64,000 bases of DNA from Molanna angustata (Eukaryota; Arthropoda; Insecta; Trichoptera; Molannidae), in assembly GCA_963576475.1 (NCBI GenBank), contig OY754979.1:26982034-27046033 (forward strand), read 5' to 3'. The translations under genes and the position numbers were made by a program. Under the pieces are notes generated by a model. The model was not told the DNA's origin, did not search any database, and saw only the letters and a program-made list of their open reading frames with translations. Below, piece after piece: positions 10,585 to 21,640 of the stretch (position 1 is the first letter of the stretch; the number at the start of each line of letters is the position of its first letter).

Positions 10585-10740
10585 ATGTCCTTGTTCATAC
10601 AGCCTCATAAATTCCATCAAACATAAATGCTTGCACTTCATATAAGCGAACAAAATCGGTCGTGGCTGCTAGGGTGGGATTCGAACTTTCTATCATTGGA
10701 TATCTATTCCAAGTTCGTTGGTCGTTCTGCCACCGACCCA
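10585..10740 (-). repeat. tRNA-derived SINE, family S2, diverged copy
   Basis: The minus strand shows GGCAGAACGACCAACG and a weak B box (AGTTCGAATCCCACC). The tail has AAGCATTTATG and AAGGACATAAGG. It is more diverged than the copy at 45660. Confidence 0.6.
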
Positions 10741-10744
10741 TAGA

Positions 10745-11215
10745 TCAAAAGTACATATTTTAAGTACTTTTAATCTACGTGCACTTTGTGTCGTTTCCTT
10801 CTCGAAGCTATGTACTTGGTTAAAAAAACATTTCCAGGATTCTGAGAAGGACGCAGATAAAACGCTTAGCAGTGCATTAAAATTATGACCGTGGTGGACA
10901 TTGTTGTAAGAGGGGATTATTTGCAAGACTTAATTACCCCACGGCCAAGTGTTAGGGTCTTGGGGCGACATTTGAAAGGTTTTTATTATCTTTTATTGTC
11001 CTCTGGGTTTTTTGGGACTTTCTTTATGGTAATGGTGGCGCAGATTTCTATCTACAAAACAAATAACAGAGAATGTGGTATAAATTTCAATTTTTACGTA
11101 CATAATATTATAATGGAGGTACTTACAAACCATCATGCTATGTCCCTTATTATGTTGTGAACAGGACTACTCATGATGTTGACTAAGGTTAGATTCAGAC
11201 TAGAAATATTTTTTT
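10745..11215. other. No recognisable feature
   Basis: A 91-codon open frame at 10885-11160 on the plus strand has no recognisable domain. I treat the stretch as unannotated. Confidence 0.4.
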
Positions 11216-11802
11216 AATGAATATGTCCTTGTTAAACAAGTAGGGGCAACCAGTGTACCATTAGACAAATTGACTTTTTTTTTCTTAATATTTTTTTATC
11301 TCCGACATACTTCATTAAAGTTACAATATTTTTTATTTTTTTATTAAAGAATTTATTTGTTTATCATTTAGGTATTTTTAAAATATTCATATTGTCGTAG
11401 GTTTTTAGTAAAACGTTTTTTTCCGTGACCTTGCATTTTGTCTAAAGGTACACGCATGCAATGTACCTATAGACAGTGAAGGTTGTACCTATAGACACCA
11501 AGTGTACCTTTAGACACTATAACTATTTTATATGAAGGACTACACAATAAAACAAAATATACGTTTGCACAACGTTTATTAAATTTTTATTAAATACTAC
11601 AACATAAAATTATGTAAGACATAAAAAATACAGGTACCTAAGTTACATGTAATTCTTTCGTACTAGGTCTAACATCTCAATAAAATCAATAGATTCATCA
11701 GAGATAGTTTTATTGGAGAGTACGAAACAATTATGGCACATAAATGAATCCTTGTCTTCAGCTTCTGGTATGTGTTCTTTGTGCTTCGTCGGTATACATC
11801 TT

Positions 11803-12180
11803 TCATGATAATAATGTATTACATGAATAACAGAACAGTGCTTCTTTTTTATTTAAATATTTTTTACATGTTTTACATACCACAATACTTATATCTTGAA
11901 GTATCTTAACTTTATTGGGATTATGGTATGATCGGCTTGTTCCTGGCATGTTGTTTGATTCTTTGACCAGCTGAGCGCTTACTTTCGTTTTTAATTTATG
12001 TTTAGGTAGGGTGATTTTTTTCTGACCGTTGTTTTCTTTTAGTTTTTTGTTTGCAAGAATTTCTTGCTTCTCTGGTGTATCAGTGAGGATTTTGGTTTTA
12101 CCCTTCTTCCTTCCTCGTGTACCTTTTCTCTCAATTGCCTTAGGAAATGGAATAAAAATGTCTGGCAAAATTGTGGACAT
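11803..12180 (-). pseudogene. C-terminal remnant of pogo-like transposase
   Basis: The frame begins at an internal Met and encodes IFIPFPKAIER, then the basic run RKGTRGRKKGKTKILTDTPE, then CKTCKKYLNKKEALFCYSC near the end. The PFPKA...RGRKKG...ILTDTPEK order is typical of the region after the DDE domain in pogo/Tigger-derived transposases. The terminal Cys pairs (C-x2-C and C-x2-C) could chelate zinc. The catalytic domain is absent, so no activity is expected. Confidence 0.75.
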
Positions 12181-12198
12181 ATTTTTAGTATCATTCTA

Positions 12199-12336
12199 TC
12201 TTAATAGCTTTAACAGGATTACATTTATTTTTTTCACATAGTGAAAAATTGTGTATCTATTTATTTGAAAAAATTCTGCAGCTTTTCTTATGGAACTCCC
12301 ATTCAATACTTCATTCACAGCTTCTTCAAGTGTTTC
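12199..12336 (-). pseudogene. psq-type helix-turn-helix remnant of the same transposase
   Basis: The minus-strand frame reads LEEAVNEVLNGSSIRKAAEF, then QINRYTIFHYVKK, ending at a TAG at 12196-12198. This is the pattern of the pipsqueak-type DNA-binding helix-turn-helix at the N-terminus of pogo/Tigger transposases (acidic-AV, S-IR-AA, then a Y/S-T-hydrophobic recognition helix). It lies upstream of the C-terminal remnant in the same orientation, with no DDE sequence between. The SINE at 12337-12531 cuts its 5' side. Confidence 0.7.
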
Positions 12337-12531
12337 GCGGCCGACCGCCATGGCACAGTTGGTAAGCCGTTTGGTTTCTGTGCGGGCGTCCTGGGTTTGA
12401 TTCCCAACAGAAAAGAAATGTATTTAAATTTATTTCTCAAGCAAATATTGCTTCTCTGGGCTGGAAACATTGTTTTGTTGAAAGAAATTGCCATACGGCA
12501 ATAAACTCGCCACTTGCGCATACTTATAATT
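12337..12531 (+). repeat. tRNA-derived SINE, family S3, nested in the pogo-like element
   Basis: The A box (GGCACAGTTGGTAAGCC) and B box (GGGTTTGATTCCC) mark a tRNA-derived head. The body has CAAATATTGCTTCTCTGGGC and the tail reads GAAAGAAATTGCCATACGGC, then AATAAACTCGCC. It is the most complete S3 copy. Its tail matches the 3' ends of the LINE D fragments at 17130 and 30680. Confidence 0.82.
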
Positions 12532-13154
12532 ACCTTTTATTATTAAAATAGTGATCAAATGTGTAAACAAATATTTTCATGTAAGATATCATGTACCTTT
12601 AGACATGTCTAAAGGTACACTCCTCAGACTGTCTAAAGGTACAAAATGACAACACTTTTAAGTTTTCAATGATAATGTATATTTTGAGTTTATAACGCAT
12701 CAAAATAACTTGTTTTTGTTTAAATTAGAGTATACGTTGTGTAAATAAGTAATTATTTCATTATAATATGTTACAAGACAGTTCTAAAACATAGTTAAAA
12801 TATGAGAAATACTTACTTTTTTGGTGAAAAATATTCAATTTATGTTGACGACCCGAGTTAAACAACTGTCACTTTAAAAATTTGGCAGGGTTACCATATT
12901 GCAAAAAGGTTCACGAATATATTAAATTCATAGATTTAAGTCATCCAGTTTTTTTAAAGTAGCAAGTGTCTAATGGTACATGTGTCTAAAGGTACACGGG
13001 TTGCCCCTACATATTATACATCTTCATACGTTCCTTAAAATAAGCATGAATGCTTGTGCTATAGGTAACGAAATCAGTCGAGGCAGGATTCGAGCTCTTA
13101 TCCACTGGATTACTAGCCCAGCGCGCTAACCGCTCTGCCTTCGACCCATTTAAG

Positions 13155-13750
13155 TATTAATAGTAAATTGGGATGATTTATATAGCGCCGTTTTTGTAGA
13201 TAACCTCACCTCAGGGGCGCTTTGAATACTTATATATTAGAGGTTTTTGTAAGACTCGCGAAAGAAGTGAGTTTTCAGGTGTTTTCTGAATTGGGCCTCA
13301 GTTCAGGTGGTAGTTTATTCCTCGAGGCTGGTCCAGCTACAGCAAAAGTACGAAAGATGTAGTGTTGACTCTAGGTATTTATTTCAGTTAACTTGCCAAT
13401 CATAGATGTGGTGGCTGACCGAAGTATTTGTTGTCGCTCGTTTACGGTGAGAGGGATGCAGAAGTCTGAAAGATACGTGGGAGCCAAGCCATGGATCGCT
13501 TTGAAAGTCAGCAAACATAATTTGTACTTGATTCTCTCTGGCACTTTTAGCCAGAGAGATTTCTAGATTTCGTAGATGGTGGGATATGTGTGAGAATTCC
13601 GCGGCTCCGGTGATAAGCCTAGCAGCAACGTTGAAGGCGGATTGAAGTTTGTTTAGCTCCAGCTTTGAGAGATTTACGTAGATATCATTACAGTAGTCCA
13701 GGCGGGAAATAACGAATGCGTTTACTAGAGTTAAGTTGCTTTCGTGGGAT
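13155..13750 (-). pseudogene. CR1/L2-like LINE 3' region, family B
   Basis: The minus strand is collinear with 9000-9560. It has a 3' tail with GGCGCTATATAAATC, a coding region with CAAAGCGATCCATGGCTTGG (the APTYLSD region) and an upstream part of about 190 bases (13550-13740) encoding the AARLITG region. Frameshifts have destroyed the reading frame. It abuts the S2 SINE head. Confidence 0.7.
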
Positions 13751-14084
13751 TGAATGATTACCTATATTAATTTATTTAGACAATTTATTAAAGACAATTT
13801 CATACTAAACGTTTAATGTAGTTTAAGATTTTATTATGATCGACTGATTAATACATTTTAAAGATTAAGACGGGCTCTGCAGGAGGCGAAAATCCGACCT
13901 GGGTTGTAAAGCTAGATAAGATAAGATCGTATTAAGATCATCTCATGAGCATAGGTACATGAAGAAGAGAATTCCTTAATTTTTTGTATATGTAGGTACC
14001 TCATTAATTTATGCTAACAATAATTTATTGTGTTTGTTTTACACACAACAAGTCATCAAAAAAATACTTCATCTTTACGTTCAC

Positions 14085-14290
14085 GTGTCCATATCACCTC
14101 CACTTTGATATGGACATATCCGTCCTCTGGCACGGATATGGACGTTCTTCATCCTGTCCAACCTCGTAACACCACCAGCCCATCTGTGATCAATTTCATC
14201 TCGTTGGAATGAAGAGTCTGGACGTGCTCAGGGTCTGGTTGTTTTTCAATGCCCGGCACTCATATGAGTAGGTCATTGTTGGTCTGACAC
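14085..14290 (-). repeat. Dispersed repeat R2, uninterrupted copy
   Basis: Reverse complement of 2403-2532 and its continuation. It includes CGGATATGGACGTTCTTCAT and GGTCATTGTTGGTCTGAC. At 14129-14137 it has GGCACGGAT, the counterpart of the 9-bp duplication around the foldback element at 2533, here as a single copy. Confidence 0.7.
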
Positions 14291-14299
14291 CTGACCCTT

Positions 14300-15065
14300 T
14301 ATTTTTGTTGGCATCTCCTCAAAAAATATTCAATTTATTTTTTTCGACATGCAACTAGTAACGCCTACATATATACCTACTTATAATATTTTTTATTTAA
14401 AAAATATTATACAACTTCCGTCATTCCTACATGTAAGTAGGTACCTACCTAATAGTTTTCGACAAATAACTTGAAAAACCACAAATTTTGTATATTTACT
14501 TGGTTGGTAGGTATGATGCGACCTCTCCTCCGTTTTCGCGTCGTTTCTTTTATTCGTCGCATAATAAATAGCAGATATTTACAATTTTAAATATTATATT
14601 TGTGGCGCCCATAATTTGACATTATTTTACTAGGTATTCGTAGGTATTATAACATAACTACTCTTTGATTTTTAAATTGATTGTCTGTAAAAATAAAAGA
14701 GTAATTAATGTATTGATATTGTTTATTTTTAATTAACCTATTATTATTGTGACATGATCGTTGTCTGACGCTAGACATTATTATGAATAGTATGACCACT
14801 ATTTCATTTATTTTAACAGGTGAATATTTTATGTAATCAGACATTTTACAGCAAAATTAACTCTAAAAAGTGAACTCGTCCTCTGTTTCCAGAAGGAGGG
14901 TATCAGGTATATTAGGTATATGCAAACCATGGCATTCCCTCACCGAAACTTTTCAAGCCATTTTCCAATATTCACCTATATACTTACTTATTATGTAAGC
15001 CTAACAAAAACAGAAGCTTCGCTGTCTTAAAAAGCTATTCAGCATCTCTTTGTTGTTTCACTGCT
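14300..15065. other. AT-rich sequence, nothing recognised
   Basis: I found no gene, array or clear inverted repeat. Confidence 0.45.
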
Positions 15066-15069
15066 CCCA

Positions 15070-15395
15070 GTTGGTGAATGAAGAACGCCTGACGAAAAAA
15101 TATTCAAAGCGGACAAGAATGTAATGAGAGGTTGCGGCTGTCTAAGAAAAGAATGGCTCTACCAGTAAATAACATTCTGAAAGAGTGAAATGTAACAAAC
15201 TCCAACAGCAGAGAAACATGTATGTGTCAATATTAAAAAATGTGCATTCGGTTTTCTCTGCCTACCCCATTAGGGACATGGTGTGATGTATGTATTTCTT
15301 TTGTAATTATATTGATCTCTAATGTATCGGGAGATGGCGAGGAATGCTAGAGGAGACCAAGTCTCGAGCGGGCTAGGGAGCCACTGATGATGAAT
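15070..15395 (+). repeat. LINE 3' tails of families A and F, adjacent
   Basis: 15070-15300 is a decayed family A tail (GAATGAAGAACGCCTGACGA, then GTGCATTCGGTTTTCTCTGC and GGACATGGTGTGATGTATG). 15310-15395 is a short family F end (GCTAGAGGAGACCAAGTCTC, then GAGCCACTGATGATGAATA). Confidence 0.6.
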
Positions 15396-15744
15396 ATATC
15401 TTTATTAGGGGACCACTATGTCAAAGCTTCATGGGACAGCCATTCTTTTCTTAATAAATGAATTTTTACTTCTTTGATATATGATTGAATTCCCTCGCAG
15501 AAAACTAACTAACAGATATGATTGAAACTAATGCTTCCAATGAAAATTATTTACCAAAAATAAATTAATATAAACAATTAAAAAATAAAAAAGCATGGAG
15601 TTAACCTATGTAGGCACAGGCATTTATTTAGTTAATAACTTCATGATTTTCTTTCAATTTATTCAATTCTTATGTTAATTAATAAAGTAACACATATTTT
15701 ATTCCACTAAAATCCGACAGCAGTTGTAGCAGATCTATATTAGA

Positions 15745-15870
15745 TGGTTGGTAGCAGAGCGATGAGTGCGCTGGGTTCGTATTGAATCCTGCCATGCCCA
15801 ATTTCGTTCACATATAGCACAAGCATTATTTAAGCTTAGTGTAGGAAATATATATATGGATATATACATA
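15745..15870 (+). repeat. tRNA-derived SINE, family S2, plus copy
   Basis: Contains GTAGCAGAGCGATGAGTGCG and GTATTGAATCCTGCC (diverged A and B boxes), followed by the S2 body (TTCGTTCACATATAGCACAA) and a TA-rich tail. Confidence 0.65.
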
Positions 15871-16019
15871 TATACTTGTTAATAGTACATATTCACAATT
15901 TTCGTTAAAAAAAGGCAACTGTTATGTATGATGGCACTTTTTCATGGATCACTTGATGACCAATCCAAGAATCTTTAAACAAAATATGTTACGGAAAATA
16001 TCTCATTAAAATTTAGACA

Positions 16020-17190
16020 AAATTCATTTTAGAATATGGAACAAGACCACCAGACCATACCGTAAATAAGGCAATGAATATTATTCTTACTTCTTTATCA
16101 TCCAGAGGAATATCAAAAATCACCTATACCTATCTACAAAGAAATTCCTTGCATGAAACTGTGAATTCCGATCTCGGCTACATTACCAAATGGGCCACTG
16201 AAAATGGTATTTTTCTTAACCCTATCAAATCTCATGCCATTATCATTGGGAGTAGAAAACTTCAGGCTTAACATACTTCAAACACTATTCCCCTTCCTGT
16301 ACTCAATGGAAAAATCTAGAAGTTCTCTTCAATCAACATCTTTACTGACAAGTCAATGAAGTCATCAAGAAACTTTTCTATAGTATTCGCTCAGTCAAAA
16401 AACTTCAAAAATTTCTTCCAACCAACATCAAAATAAAGCTCGCACAAACTCTCCTTCTCCCCATTCTCGATTATGCAGATATTTGATATTTGGATCTTAC
16501 TCAAGAACTTCAAAACAAATTAGATTATTTAATCTTTGCAAATACGATCACATATATTTTCGCAAGCAACTCAAATGGCTTCGTATCTGTCGCCAGGATC
16601 AACACACTCTTTTTCTGCTATTTAATATTTTGAACAACTTTAATGCTCCATCATATCTGACTGAAAGATTTAAACCTCTGGCCTCTCATGGACTCCTGCT
16701 TCGATCTAGAGAAGAGAGAACCCTCGCCATCCCATTACATGCCACATCATTCTATTCATCATCCTTTACTGTCCATGCTACCCGGTTATGGAACAACTTG
16801 GCCCTTGACATTAGATCTGCACCAACGTTAACAACCTTCAAAATTAGATCAAAGCGCGCGCTCCTACTTTCTTTTTCTTTACCAACATACTTATCCCATT
16901 CATTTTCCTATTCCTGTAGTTAGACAAATCTTCTCTCCATTTTTTCCCTTCCCTCCCATAATGTTGTAACAGGTTTCATCTAAGATTTGTTTAATTGTCA
17001 TTGGTGTGCATATTTTTATTCTTCTTACTTTTTTGTGTATAAATGTAATATGTTTATAGTTTTATGTAGGTTTTCTTTTTTTGTACATGTACCACTTTCA
17101 CCCATAATTCTAACAGATGGTTGTCTGGAAGAAATTGCCACTAGGCAAAATAAGTCTGCCATTTGTACTAACAAATAAGTGTTAAATAAA
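16020..17190 (+). pseudogene. Jockey/CR1-group LINE fragment, family D, with 3' end
   Basis: A broken ORF2 C-terminal half. Near 16140-16260 a frame reads HETVNSDLGYITKWATENGI and NPIKSHAIIIGS, the segment just after the RT active site (W...NGL..NP.K...I..G). Near 16483-16923 a second frame reads LTERFKPLASHG, FTVHATRLWNNLALDIR and TTFKIRSKRALL, matching the ORF2 tail. The frames are separated by frameshifts and there is no YADD motif. The 3' end carries GGAAGAAATTGCCACTAGGC and an AAATAAATAAAAG tail, the element end shared with SINE family S3. Confidence 0.8.
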
Positions 17191-17199
17191 TAAAAGCAA

Positions 17200-17480
17200 T
17201 ACTCAGAACTGCAGAGTAAAATACAACCTGAGGACGAGAATAGTCAACCCCAAAAGCCAGTATACTATGTTGGCTATTGGGAAACATGTAACCAATGCAG
17301 ATCTTTCAGTAGTGGCATTATCTTGTACCTTATAACAGTTAATCAATCGATCAAATAATCCTTGTTTGAATATATTTATAGAAAACAAAACACTGTTGTA
17401 AGGCACTGGTTTATAATAGTGCCTCCAATTTATTCTATTATCATAGTTTTTGGGTGTCCTGTAAGAAATAAAAACAACGC
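17200..17480. repeat. Mixed LINE F and R1 fragments
   Basis: 17205-17290 resembles the family F tail at 31540-31620 (AGTCAACCCCAAAAGCCAGT). 17395-17480 matches one end of R1 (TTTTGGGTGTCCTGTAAG). Both are small and diverged. Confidence 0.45.
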
Positions 17481-17789
17481 TGATAAATAAATGTACAATT
17501 TATTATTTCAAATACAAATTTAACACAGAAGAATCATAATATCTACATAGAATACATGGTACAAATTAAAATTAATATTGCCTATATACAAATTTAACCT
17601 ATAAGATTACATTAAAATCTTTATCACTTTCACCATTTTTATAGCCTTTATAGAATAACCATACATAACAAGCTCAGAGAGCAGCAGGGCAATTAATTAC
17701 CTCTTTAGTATATTATGAAACAAATTGAACTTTTACAATAAACCTAATTAAATATGTAGATTTAAATTGAATAATACGAGACATTACTT

Positions 17790-17930
17790 TGTTCAAACAC
17801 CACTTTTTACTTAAGAATAATCACATAAGTTCACTTATCTTTCTGAAGACGGGAACATCGTTCTCGCAACATGTCGAAACATATAATAAAAAGTGGTGTT
17901 TAAATAGTGTTGTTTTCTATTATTTAATTT
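17790..17930 (+). other. Stem-loop motif resembling Penelope-type repeats
   Basis: CTGAAGACGGGAACATCGTT is followed by CTCGCAACATGTCGAAAC. CGGGAAC and GTTCTCG can pair around an ATC loop. The block is framed by AACACCACTTTTTA on the left and AAAAAGTGGTG on the right, which are inverted relative to each other. CTGAAGA...stem...GTCGAAAC patterns occur in the terminal repeats of Penelope-like elements, so this may be such a remnant. The assignment is weak. Confidence 0.35.
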
Positions 17931-17934
17931 TTAA

Positions 17935-19695
17935 TATGTCACTACATAGTACGTTTATTCAAGAAATAGATTTAAGTTTGTTTTTCAGATATTATAAATT
18001 GCTATATACAATGTAAACCTATTGCTTTGACAGGTTTGTAAACACAATAGAACAATATGAAATTAAAGTCACAAATCTATTTCAAATGTCAAAGTTGTGT
18101 AGCATTTATATTATTGTCTCACTATTCTATAATATACTTTATACACCTCACTCAATTCCTTACTGCATCTTAAATTTCAATTCACACAGCGGTATTCTGA
18201 AACATTTCTTTGCAAAAAAAACAATCAGCGAGACTTAGAAATAACTCGAAAATATAAAAATCATCACTCCATGTCCTTCGTGGGGTAGCCAGAGAGAACT
18301 TATTGTATTCCTATGCTATGTCAAGCAACAATCATTCTTATCAATTTCTTCTGTTCTCAATTCTCTCTTACAATATTCTATTTTTATGAACCCTTTCAAT
18401 TTCTTTCTTTTTTTCATTCTCACTCCAACTATAATATTTTATTATATTAGAATAAAATATGGAATGAGATAAATAGTCAGTACTTTTTTGATCAGTCATT
18501 AATTTAAATTTTTTCAGCGTGTAATAAACTACCAATTTAAAATTGAAATTAATCGAGAAATTGAAAAGAAACGTGTATCTTGATCGAGTTCAAAGGATTA
18601 ATAAATGAATCCTCTGAACTCGTTACCTTCTTTATAGGTGAAATTAGCTAGTTTTTTACTTTTAAATTGCCTTATGGCAATTTAAAAGTAAAAATACTAG
18701 CTAATAGCTAGTTAATATCTTTGTCTTATAATATATAAATGTGTTTGACAATGAACTAAAGCGAAAATATTATGAAATTTATAAACGACCAAACAAAACA
18801 TATAAATAAATAATTAATTTTACAATAAAAAACAATAATATAAATTAAAACAGTCAATTTGGTCCCTTAATTAAAAAAAAACAATTCTCTTTATTTTTTA
18901 CTATATATATATGGAAAACATGAGCAGCAAGACGCTTAAAAGTGGTTTTATTTTATGACAGCTTTTAGACTTCCTCTTTCTCGAAAAAATTCACTGTGCT
19001 TTTACACTAAAAGTTCTATTTCTAGTTGAATGCAAACCAAATATCAATTATACTTGTCGTGTTGGCAATTTGTACTTTATTAACGTCCAACTGTTCAAAT
19101 GATTTAAACAATGGCATATGCCTAAATAAGATTTTTATTTACCAACTTACAAATTTATTATAATGTAAATTTATTAAAATGAGTTTGCGAATTAGGAATA
19201 CATAGGAATAGTGAAAGTCCTATGCGACATTCAACTTTTCAGAATTGGTTATCTAAAATGTGTTAATAATTATTTTAAAATTATCTACAAGTTACTAACA
19301 TACAAAAATTAAATAAAACAAATTTATATTTTTTACATATGAAGCTGAGCTTTCGTAGCTCAGTAAATTAGGAAAGACAGTTATTTCAGTCTGCATTGCA
19401 TGATGATCTCTAAATTGAGACAACTTGTTTTTGTATTAAATTAATATTAGCTACCAGAAGCAATTTAAACAAATTTTGTCTGACTCTGATTTTCTGCTAG
19501 TACATATTTTAAGTCCATTTTTTCCAATAGAAATACAGCATAATCTGACATGTTACTAAAACAGGACCACAGATTATTTAAAAAAACATTGAATTAATTC
19601 TTATTTTATTAATAAACTATTATATCGTAATATGTATTTACATACAAATATTTATAATTTATTACTCCTTCGTTTGAGCTTCACATAGACAGGAT
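17935..19695. other. AT-rich sequence with two hairpins
   Basis: No gene was seen. A short hairpin lies at about 18588-18626 (GAGTTCA...TGAACTC arms). A stronger one lies at 18645-18702, with about 25-bp arms (TTTTTACTTTTAAATTGCC) around a TTAT loop. A degraded LINE A tail lies at about 18260-18345 on the minus strand. Confidence 0.55.
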
Positions 19696-19699
19696 TGAA

Positions 19700-20305
19700 A
19701 AAATACAGCATAAAAAAACTGTGATTGCTCGGCGAGTTTTCGCAGATATCGTGATAACTCGGAAACTGAGAAGTACCACAGGCTACAATCGATCGCTCTA
19801 TAGACGAAGTCGAGTGGTGGATCAAATAATGCTATACAAAACTTATGTGAGGCCGATCCTAGAGTATGGGTTTCAAATATGGAATCCAGACTTTATCAAG
19901 GACATTACACTGCTTGAGAAAGTGCAAAGACGAGCAACCAAACTGCCAATTGGAATGGGTGGTCTGGAATACTCAGAGAGGCTGCAAATTTTAAAAATCC
20001 CAACTCTGCAGGAACACCGGAACCGTGGGGATATGATCACTGTAGTGTTTTTGACAACTTTTTTACAATGAATCACAATCCACAACTGGGGGTCATCACT
20101 TAAAGTTGAATAAAATATCCTTTTCCCTGAATCCAAGGAAGCACTTCCTGACCAACAGGGTGGTGGATGCCTGGAACAGTTTACCAGATAAAGTTGTGAG
20201 TGCTGGAACACTCAATCAATTTAAATACAGATTGGATTCACATTACACAAAGAAGCACATGATACAGGCCCATCACCAATACCTGCTGCCTGTTAATCAA
20301 TAATA
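19700..20305 (+). pseudogene. CR1-like LINE ORF2 C-terminus, family C
   Basis: Two frames cover the region after the RT core. The first (to about 20071) reads LYKTYVRPILEYGFQIWNPD, LLEKVQRRATKLP, LEYSERLQILKIPTLQEHRN and RGDMI. The second (from about 20100) reads NPRKHFLTNRVVDAWNSLPD and FKYRLDSHY. The order YK..VRP.LEY, LE.VQRRATK, RGD, RVV.AWNSLP, FK.RLD is diagnostic of CR1-type elements. A frameshift between them near 20070 and the missing RT core make it a dead, 5'-truncated copy. Confidence 0.82.
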
Positions 20306-20514
20306 ACAATAAAATAATTCATTCAATTGTCGATTTTCCCGACCTCACCAAACTGAATTGACTGTAAAATTTGTTTGACGGTGTTTAATGTTTTCAATAA
20401 CCTCACACCACAATGCACCCTAGACCTGTGTCAGAGAAAAGAATTATCTGAGAGGCAACTCACACTCAGGTCTTCTGGATCACAGAGTAACAACTCTCTA
20501 TGGGAGTTGGACAA

Positions 20515-20740
20515 AGCGGCTTCCTAAAAGTACGTAGACTGCAGTGGTTAGGACATGTCAGCCGGATGAATGATGATCGTGTCCCAAAAAGGCTCTTAAT
20601 ACCAATCCAGAGGGCAGAAGATGTAGAGGCAGGCCCAAGCTTAGATAGCTGGACGATACAGAAGACGACATAAGAGCAATCTGGAGGAGACCAGGGCCCA
20701 CACAAGGCTGTAGCGCCAATGATGATGATGATCGATGCGT
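20515..20740 (+). repeat. LINE ORF2 tail fragment, family F
   Basis: GTAGACTGCAGTGGTTAGGA encodes the LRWLGHV motif. Then follow CGTGTCCCAAAAAGGCTC, a GGCAGGCCCAAGC block and the end CCAATGATGATGATGATCG. The GATGAT microsatellite end marks an RTE-like LINE terminus. Confidence 0.65.
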
Positions 20741-20744
20741 TAGT

Positions 20745-21275
20745 CTGAGTGGTCCTATAAAGTGGAATAGATTGCCTCCAGGTGACCGCAATGCTCAAAG
20801 AAAGAGCACTTTCTCTAAAGACTGAAAACAGTTTTGTTTCATAGAGCAACATAAGACCGAAATATAAGCACCCTTGAATGATCCTGAATTATTAAACGAC
20901 GCAATAGAAATTGTTTATTATTGTGATATAAAGGGTTAGGTGAGAGAGGGTTAGGTGCGAGTGCGGACGGATATCATAATGATGAAAGGTGTTGTAACAT
21001 AACATCAGTTGCTCTACCTCTCACATTCCTCCACTTTTCTATTTCTATTCCTACAGTTCCTCCCCCATCTCCGTCATTATCCTTGTTGCTTTTGTCAGAA
21101 TCAACTGTAAATACGTACTTTGTGGACAGTTATTTTGGCCTTGATTTATTACTCATTGTCTTATGTTCATATTAGTTAATAATGCTGTTATATATATCAT
21201 ACATTTCAACCCTTGTTAAGTTTTTCTTTTATATTATTAACATGGTTCTATTAAAAATTTGTTACAAAGATCCAG
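20745..21275. promoter_or_regulatory. Gene-free flank with a candidate distal Pex13 poly(A) signal
   Basis: On the minus strand AATAAA occurs at 21145-21150, about 490 bases past the Pex13 stop. I see no canonical AATAAA in the first 100 bases after the stop. If this signal is used, the 3' UTR runs through the LINE fragment at 21280-21535. This is inference from position only. Confidence 0.35.
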
Positions 21276-21279
21276 AGAG

Positions 21280-21535
21280 ATAATGATTGGGAGACTTGAG
21301 CCGGATATGTACAAAGAAGGGGCAATGGAGACATCCCAAAGGATATTTTGAATGGAGCACCAGGAGAAAGAAGGATGGCTGGAAGGCCGAGCTTCGGTGG
21401 TTGGACGGAGTTTCGAAGGATGCTCATAGCATAGGTGTCCAAAACTGGCGTGGGGCTGTGCAAAACCAACAGTCATGGAGGCAAACTCTACAGGAGGCCA
21501 AGACACGACCTGGGTTGTAGAGCCACGGATGATGA
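21280..21535 (+). pseudogene. LINE ORF2 tail fragment, family F, antisense to the Pex13 3' flank
   Basis: The plus strand encodes a short frame with a Gly-Arg-Pro-x-Leu-Arg-Trp-Leu-Asp-Gly-Val-like block (GGCCGAGCTTCGGTGGTTGG), then NWRGAVQNQQSWRQTLQEAK and TRPGL before a stop, and ends GCCACGGATGATGATGAGG. This is the common end of RTE-like ORF2 proteins. It begins about 105 bases beyond the Pex13 stop codon, in the opposite orientation. Confidence 0.7.
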
Positions 21536-21640
21536 TGAGGTATGTCAAAAAATGTTCAAACAAAAAATATTTGTATGACATTACAGCTAAAATATCATTA
21601 AACGTTAAACTGCCTTCTTCATGATAATGTATTCAGACAA

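Larger units (their letters stand above)
11243..13007 (-). mobile_element. pogo/Tigger-like DNA transposon, internally deleted
   Basis: The termini are inverted: GGGGCAACCAGTGTACC at the left, and the complement of GGGGCAACCCGTGTACC at the right. Both continue into TTAGACA. The flanking TA (11241-11242 and 13008-13009) is single in the paralogous empty site at 45686-45687, so the target duplication is TA, as in the Tc1/mariner/pogo superfamily. The minus strand keeps an N-terminal helix-turn-helix (12199-12336) and a C-terminal tail (11803-12180), but the DDE core between them is gone. The motif GTACCTTTAGACA and close variants recur in two subterminal clusters (about 11438-11520 and 12590-12645) as well as in the ends. 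A SINE is nested at 12337-12531. Confidence 0.88.
11217..13150 (-). repeat. SINE S2 split by a pogo-like element
   Basis: The SINE is in two parts, 11217-11242 and 13008-13150. Joined at a single TA they are collinear with the uninterrupted copy at 45660-45830, across ATGTCCTTGTTAAACAAG then TACATAT...CATCTTC. The head near 13080-13140 has the A box (GGCAGAGCGGTTAGCGCGC) and a B-box relative. Confidence 0.85.

Noticed and set aside
10885..11160. A small plus-strand gene
   Set aside because: No domain, no homologous pattern, and AT-rich surroundings in which frames of this size are expected by chance.
21237..21581. Minus-strand frames next to the Pex13 stop as an extra Pex13 exon or separate gene
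   Set aside because: The plus strand of the same stretch encodes a recognisable LINE tail, so the minus frames are shadows.
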